Below are positions 61,220 through 64,000 of a stretch of 64,000 nucleotides of DNA, in pieces. Numbering within the stretch: position 1 is the first letter of the stretch; every line of letters starts with the position of its first letter. The stretch covers positions 313,572-377,571 of the forward strand of contig OY282384.1 of the NCBI GenBank assembly GCA_958295925.1. Direction: 5' to 3'. The DNA comes from an uncultured Acidimicrobiales bacterium. Its GTDB lineage: Bacteria > Actinomycetota > Acidimicrobiia > Acidimicrobiales > CATQHL01. The translations under genes were made by a program, and so were the position numbers. The notes below the pieces were generated by a model. It worked only from the letters and a program-made list of their open reading frames with translations. It was not told where the DNA came from and searched no databases.

Positions 61220-61522
61220 ATGGCCGTACTTGAACCCCCGGTCCGCGAAGTGGAAACCATCGCCGTTCCGGTGATCGACGTGGACATCGACACCGGCCGA
61301 GAGACTAAGTCCGGCAGCGGAAGTGAACATCGTCATTGCGACGGCTGCCCCCGCTGCCAGGACGCCGGCGCCCCCTTCTGCCCCAGCCAGCACCCGGAGC
61401 ACGACAACCTCCATCCAGTCTGCAGGAGATGCGGACACTGCGTGCTCCGCGGAAAACACGGCGACGATACCAGCGACCTGGACCAGAAGCAGCAGCCCAC
61501 CCCGCGCTTCGGGTTCTTCTAA
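61220..61522 (+). CDS. Small Cys/His-rich, probably zinc-binding protein
   Basis: 100 residues from ATG 61220 with AGGAGG (61204-61209). Four Cys and several His in 'HCDGCPRCQDAGAPFC' and two CxxC-type pairs in 'VCRRCGHCVLRG' could bind two zinc ions. The N-terminus is acidic and hydrophobic in alternation; the C-terminus is polar and ends 'RFGFF'. No family is recognised. Confidence 0.6.
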   Translation: MAVLEPPVREVETIAVPVIDVDIDTGRETKSGSGSEHRHCDGCPRCQDAGAPFCPSQHPEHDNLHPVCRRCGHCVLRGKHGDDTSDLDQKQQPTPRFGFF

Positions 61523-61644
61523 CCCCAGAAAGAGAGAAGAAGACCCAGCCCGCCGGGAGCCCCATCCCGGAGTTGCCAGGCGACTAGAAAGTTAGATAAT
61601 AGAACCATCCAATCGAACAAACAAAAGGAGGCGCCGACCCCGCC

Positions 61645-62088
61645 ATGGCCCGAGCCCACACCGGAACCATCTACAAACCGGGAGAATCCCCGACCCAACT
61701 GCAGCTGGCCGACCCCCGTCCCAGAGAGAACGCGGTCAACCAGTGGATCCCCGGCTGGCTGAACCAGCATACCCAGGAATTGATCGAACGGCACTACTGC
61801 ACCGCCGACGGCCCCAAGCCGAAAGAGACAGTCAAGCCCCGCAACGGCTACGCCTACCTGGGCTGGACCCTGGGCCCGACCTACGCCGGCCTGGAAATCC
61901 AGATCAGCAGCAACGAAGGCCACTTCCACGAATTCAACCAGGAGACCGGCCGGACCTACAACCAACCCTTCGACATGAGCCTGCCCTGGTCCTGGTCCAA
62001 CCTGGCCCACAAGCTGAACCGCCACCGCGAGAAGCTGGCGACCCAGACGACACGGGACGAAACCGCCCCGGTGGGAGCCGCCCGGTGA
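61645..62088 (+). CDS. Protein of unknown function
   Basis: 147 residues from ATG 61645, after AAGGAGG (61625-61631, a long spacing of 13). The middle has 'GYAYLGWTLGPTYAGLEIQI' and 'PFDMSLPWSWSNLAHKLNRH', suggesting a small beta-rich domain followed by a helix. No motif is recognised. Its stop overlaps the GTG of the next gene (GTGA at 62085-62088). Confidence 0.55.
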   Translation: MARAHTGTIYKPGESPTQLQLADPRPRENAVNQWIPGWLNQHTQELIERHYCTADGPKPKETVKPRNGYAYLGWTLGPTYAGLEIQISSNEGHFHEFNQETGRTYNQPFDMSLPWSWSNLAHKLNRHREKLATQTTRDETAPVGAAR

Positions 62089-62558
62089 AACCCAGAGCCA
62101 TCGTGACCACCGACTACCAGCCTTCAGTAGAAGAAGCGATCAGGAGTAAATTCACGCCAATGAGTCGAGTCAGCCACAATCACGAAAATGACCCGGAAGG
62201 CGACCCCGAAACCCAACCGCCCCGCTGCAGCGAATGCGGCACCACCGCCGAGGTCAAGGTGACCGGCGGCCCGCCCTATTGCTTCGACTGCATGCTGAAA
62301 CTCCCCAAGCCCGATTGCAGCCGCTGCGGCGTCCCCGGCGCGTCGACCTTTCTCGGCCTAACCCGGAAGGGCGAGTTGCAGCAGATGACCATGATCTGCG
62401 CCTCCTGCGCCGTCGAAGTCCAGGAGATGATCCGGGAGCAGCACGGCCACGAAGCGGCTTCGGAGATAACCAACCCCACCGAGGCCTTCCAGTGGAGCGA
62501 CGCCGTCAGACGGGCTTACCTGGCCGGGCGAGAAAGCGAACAGGACGCAGCAGGCTGA
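62085..62558 (+). CDS. Multi-CxxC zinc-binding protein of unknown function
   Basis: 157 residues from GTG 62085, coupled to the previous gene by GTGA; ATG 62160 is an alternative start. Cys pairs at 'CSECG', 'YCFDC', 'CSRCG' and 'ICASC' make two probable zinc ribbons or one treble-clef pair, followed by a helical C-terminus ('AFQWSDAVRRAYLAGRES'). Proteins of this kind on mobile elements are often accessory DNA- or RNA-binding factors. No specific family. Confidence 0.6.
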   Translation: MKPRAIVTTDYQPSVEEAIRSKFTPMSRVSHNHENDPEGDPETQPPRCSECGTTAEVKVTGGPPYCFDCMLKLPKPDCSRCGVPGASTFLGLTRKGELQQMTMICASCAVEVQEMIREQHGHEAASEITNPTEAFQWSDAVRRAYLAGRESEQDAAG

Positions 62559-62601
62559 AATGCATCAAGCATCAGGAATTAAGAACAGAAGGAGGGAACG
62601 C

Positions 62602-63318
62602 ATGAATTTAACCGAAACCCCGGTGGAAGACACGGTAGACAAGATAGCAGAGGACCGAACCCCGGACGAGCGGCTCATCGACCGCGCCCAGCGCAGCCGG
62701 ACGGCCAAGCCGATCCTGACCATGGGCCATTCCACCCACAGCCTCCCGGCCTTCATCACAATATTGGAGGACCACGCCGTCAACCGCGTCGTCGACCTGC
62801 GTTCCTACCCCTACAGCCGCCACGCGCCCCAATTCAACCAGCAGCCGCTGGCCCAGGCGCTGCACCGCGCCGCCATCGCCTACGACCACGAGGGTGAATA
62901 CCTGGGGGGCCGGCCCCGCCGGGTATCCATGTACGACGCCGGCGGCCAGGTGGATTATCTAAAGATGGCGGAAGGCTCCCACTTCCACGGCGCCATCAAG
63001 AAGCTGGCCCGCCAGGCCATGAACGAGAAGGTATTATTGCTCTGCACCGAGCACGACCCCCTGCAGTGCCACCGGACGGTACTGGTCGCCCGTACCCTGC
63101 ACGAGCAGGGCATAGCCCTCAGCCATATCCTGCGGAGCGGGAAAATAGAAGACCACCGGCAGACGGTGAACCGCATGCTGCGGGGACAAGGCCACGCCAC
63201 GGCATTGGCCGGCACACCGGCCGAGCAGCTGGAAGAATTAGTAGCCGAAGCCTGGCGGGAACAGGGCAAAGCCATCGCCTACCGCAAGCCCAGCCCGGGC
63301 CGCGCCAGCTACAAGTAA
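62602..63318 (+). CDS. DUF488 family protein
   Basis: 238 residues from ATG 62602, with AAGGAGGG (62589-62596) 5 bases before it; an earlier ATG at 62560 lacks a site. 'TMGHSTHSLPAFITILEDHA', 'VVDLRSYPYSRHAPQFNQ', 'YEHGEYLGGRP'-type and 'VLLLCTEHDPLQCHR' segments are the DUF488 signatures: a GHS start, a DxRxxPxSR loop and a C(T)E-x-x-xCHR ending, with conserved Cys and Arg. The family function is not settled; members are common in accessory regions. N-terminal 45 residues are an extra acidic tail. Confidence 0.9.
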   Translation: MNLTETPVEDTVDKIAEDRTPDERLIDRAQRSRTAKPILTMGHSTHSLPAFITILEDHAVNRVVDLRSYPYSRHAPQFNQQPLAQALHRAAIAYDHEGEYLGGRPRRVSMYDAGGQVDYLKMAEGSHFHGAIKKLARQAMNEKVLLLCTEHDPLQCHRTVLVARTLHEQGIALSHILRSGKIEDHRQTVNRMLRGQGHATALAGTPAEQLEELVAEAWREQGKAIAYRKPSPGRASYK

Positions 63319-63369
63319 GCCGACTCCACCCAGAAACTGACCACAGAAGAAGAGGAGCCTGACCTAACA

Positions 63370-63687
63370 ATGACGACGATGACCGAGCGGCCCACCGAAG
63401 AACGCGAACCCCGGTTCAGCCTCGCCTCCGGCGAGGCCCTGGACCTCAGCGACTGCCCCGACCTGGCCGCAGCGACCCGGAAGGCCTGGCACTGGTGCCA
63501 CCGGAACCTGAGCTGGGACCAGGGCGTCCCGGCCCTGGACGACACAGTGCAGCACTACGTCCAGCTCTTCCCAGAACGCTGCCCGCATGCCAACAAAGAA
63601 CAGCGGGAGGCCTTCCGCAGGGGCATAGAACAGGCCCAGGCCGAAGCCGTGAACCGGCGGGACGCCACGCTAAACCCAGAAGAGTAA
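63370..63687 (+). CDS. Small protein, paralog of the gene at the window end
   Basis: 105 residues from ATG 63370. The region 'AAATRKAWHWCHRNLSWDQG' followed by 'QHYVQLFPER' matches 'EAVSNAWQWCFSNIGDW' and 'EEYVYHYPER' in the next gene, so the two are duplicates. The core is helical with conserved Trp and Cys; the C-terminus is charged. No known family. Confidence 0.6.
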   Translation: MTTMTERPTEEREPRFSLASGEALDLSDCPDLAAATRKAWHWCHRNLSWDQGVPALDDTVQHYVQLFPERCPHANKEQREAFRRGIEQAQAEAVNRRDATLNPEE

Positions 63688-63770
63688 ACCCATTACCCCA
63701 CAGAGCAACCAGGACCAACCACCATCCAGAGAAACCCGCCAATAGGAACAAGAATAAGGAAGGAAAGACC

Positions 63771-64000
63771 ATGCCCACCGACTACGAACCCGAGGACCAA
63801 GACGACGGAGAGAACACCCACCGCGAACCCGAAGGCGACCTCGAACCCGGCGGAATGCTGGAATTAGAGGACAGCGCCAACCTGGAAGAGGCCGTCAGCA
63901 ACGCCTGGCAATGGTGCTTCAGCAACATCGGCGACTGGGGGGCCCGGGGCCAGGCCCTGGAGATGATCATCGAGGAATACGTGTACCACTACCCGGAACG
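63771..64000 (+). CDS. Small protein, paralog of the preceding gene (3' end outside window)
   Basis: The frame is open from ATG 63771 (AAGGAAGG upstream) to the window edge, 76 complete codons. The acidic N-terminus of about 35 residues leads into 'LEEAVSNAWQWCFSNIGDWG' and 'IIEEYVYHYPER', which align with the preceding product. No known family. Confidence 0.6.
   Translation, partial: MPTDYEPEDQDDGENTHREPEGDLEPGGMLELEDSANLEEAVSNAWQWCFSNIGDWGARGQALEMIIEEYVYHYPE

Overview
The window is about 64 kb of GC-rich bacterial DNA with clear Shine-Dalgarno sites (AGGAGG type), frequent GTG and TTG starts, one tRNA gene with an encoded CCA, and a type I-E Cascade operon. I cannot name the organism. The gene mix (PAPS-reductase-like phage family, DinG-like helicase, PcfJ-like protein, DUF5131, DUF1937, DUF488, HicB-like regulator, VirB2-like pilin) suggests a large plasmid, integrated element or accessory island. 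I recognise no integrase, replication initiator, phage structural gene, cas1, cas2, cas3 or CRISPR array.

Layout. 0-7 kb: end of a PAPS-reductase-like gene, a DinG/XPD-type helicase with its own promoter, small unknown and zinc-binding proteins, an HTH protein, and one minus-strand AIM24/TIGR00266 gene. 7.1-22.3 kb: twelve consecutive plus-strand genes for acidic, soluble, all-helical proteins. Most share two recurring motifs (an 'RExLxFLxxG'-like motif in the middle and a 'PTxEQLRxxIAxRxxL'-like motif at the C-terminus), so this is a locally expanded, apparently undescribed family. The block ends at a strong terminator near 22.43 kb. 22.6-30.8 kb: a PcfJ-like gene, then a promoter and a reduced type I-E operon: a natural Cse1-Cse2 fusion, Cas7 with an AT-hook-like basic tail, Cas5e and Cas6e. 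31-36.3 kb: tRNA-Pro(TGG), DUF5131, unknowns, a DUF1937-like protein and a HicB-like fusion.

36.3-58.9 kb: eighteen paralogous 10-TM proteins of the drug/metabolite transporter (EamA-like) type, all on the minus strand and mostly joined by GTGA or TGATG stop/start overlaps. A two-gene cassette (minus-strand VirB2-like pilin, plus-strand dCTP deaminase) splits them 14 + 4. 59-64 kb: two DUF805 membrane proteins (one with a PSID repeat tail), a Fic protein, small Cys-rich proteins, a DUF488 protein and a pair of small paralogs, the last running off the window.

The main candidates for something new are the 18-gene transporter array, the 12-gene helical-repeat block, and the cas3-less Cascade with fused Cse1-Cse2. 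The Cascade promoter region shares the sequence CACTAAAC with the promoter of the DinG-like helicase. Throughout, the plus strand is visibly poor in T and rich in A and C, including between genes.
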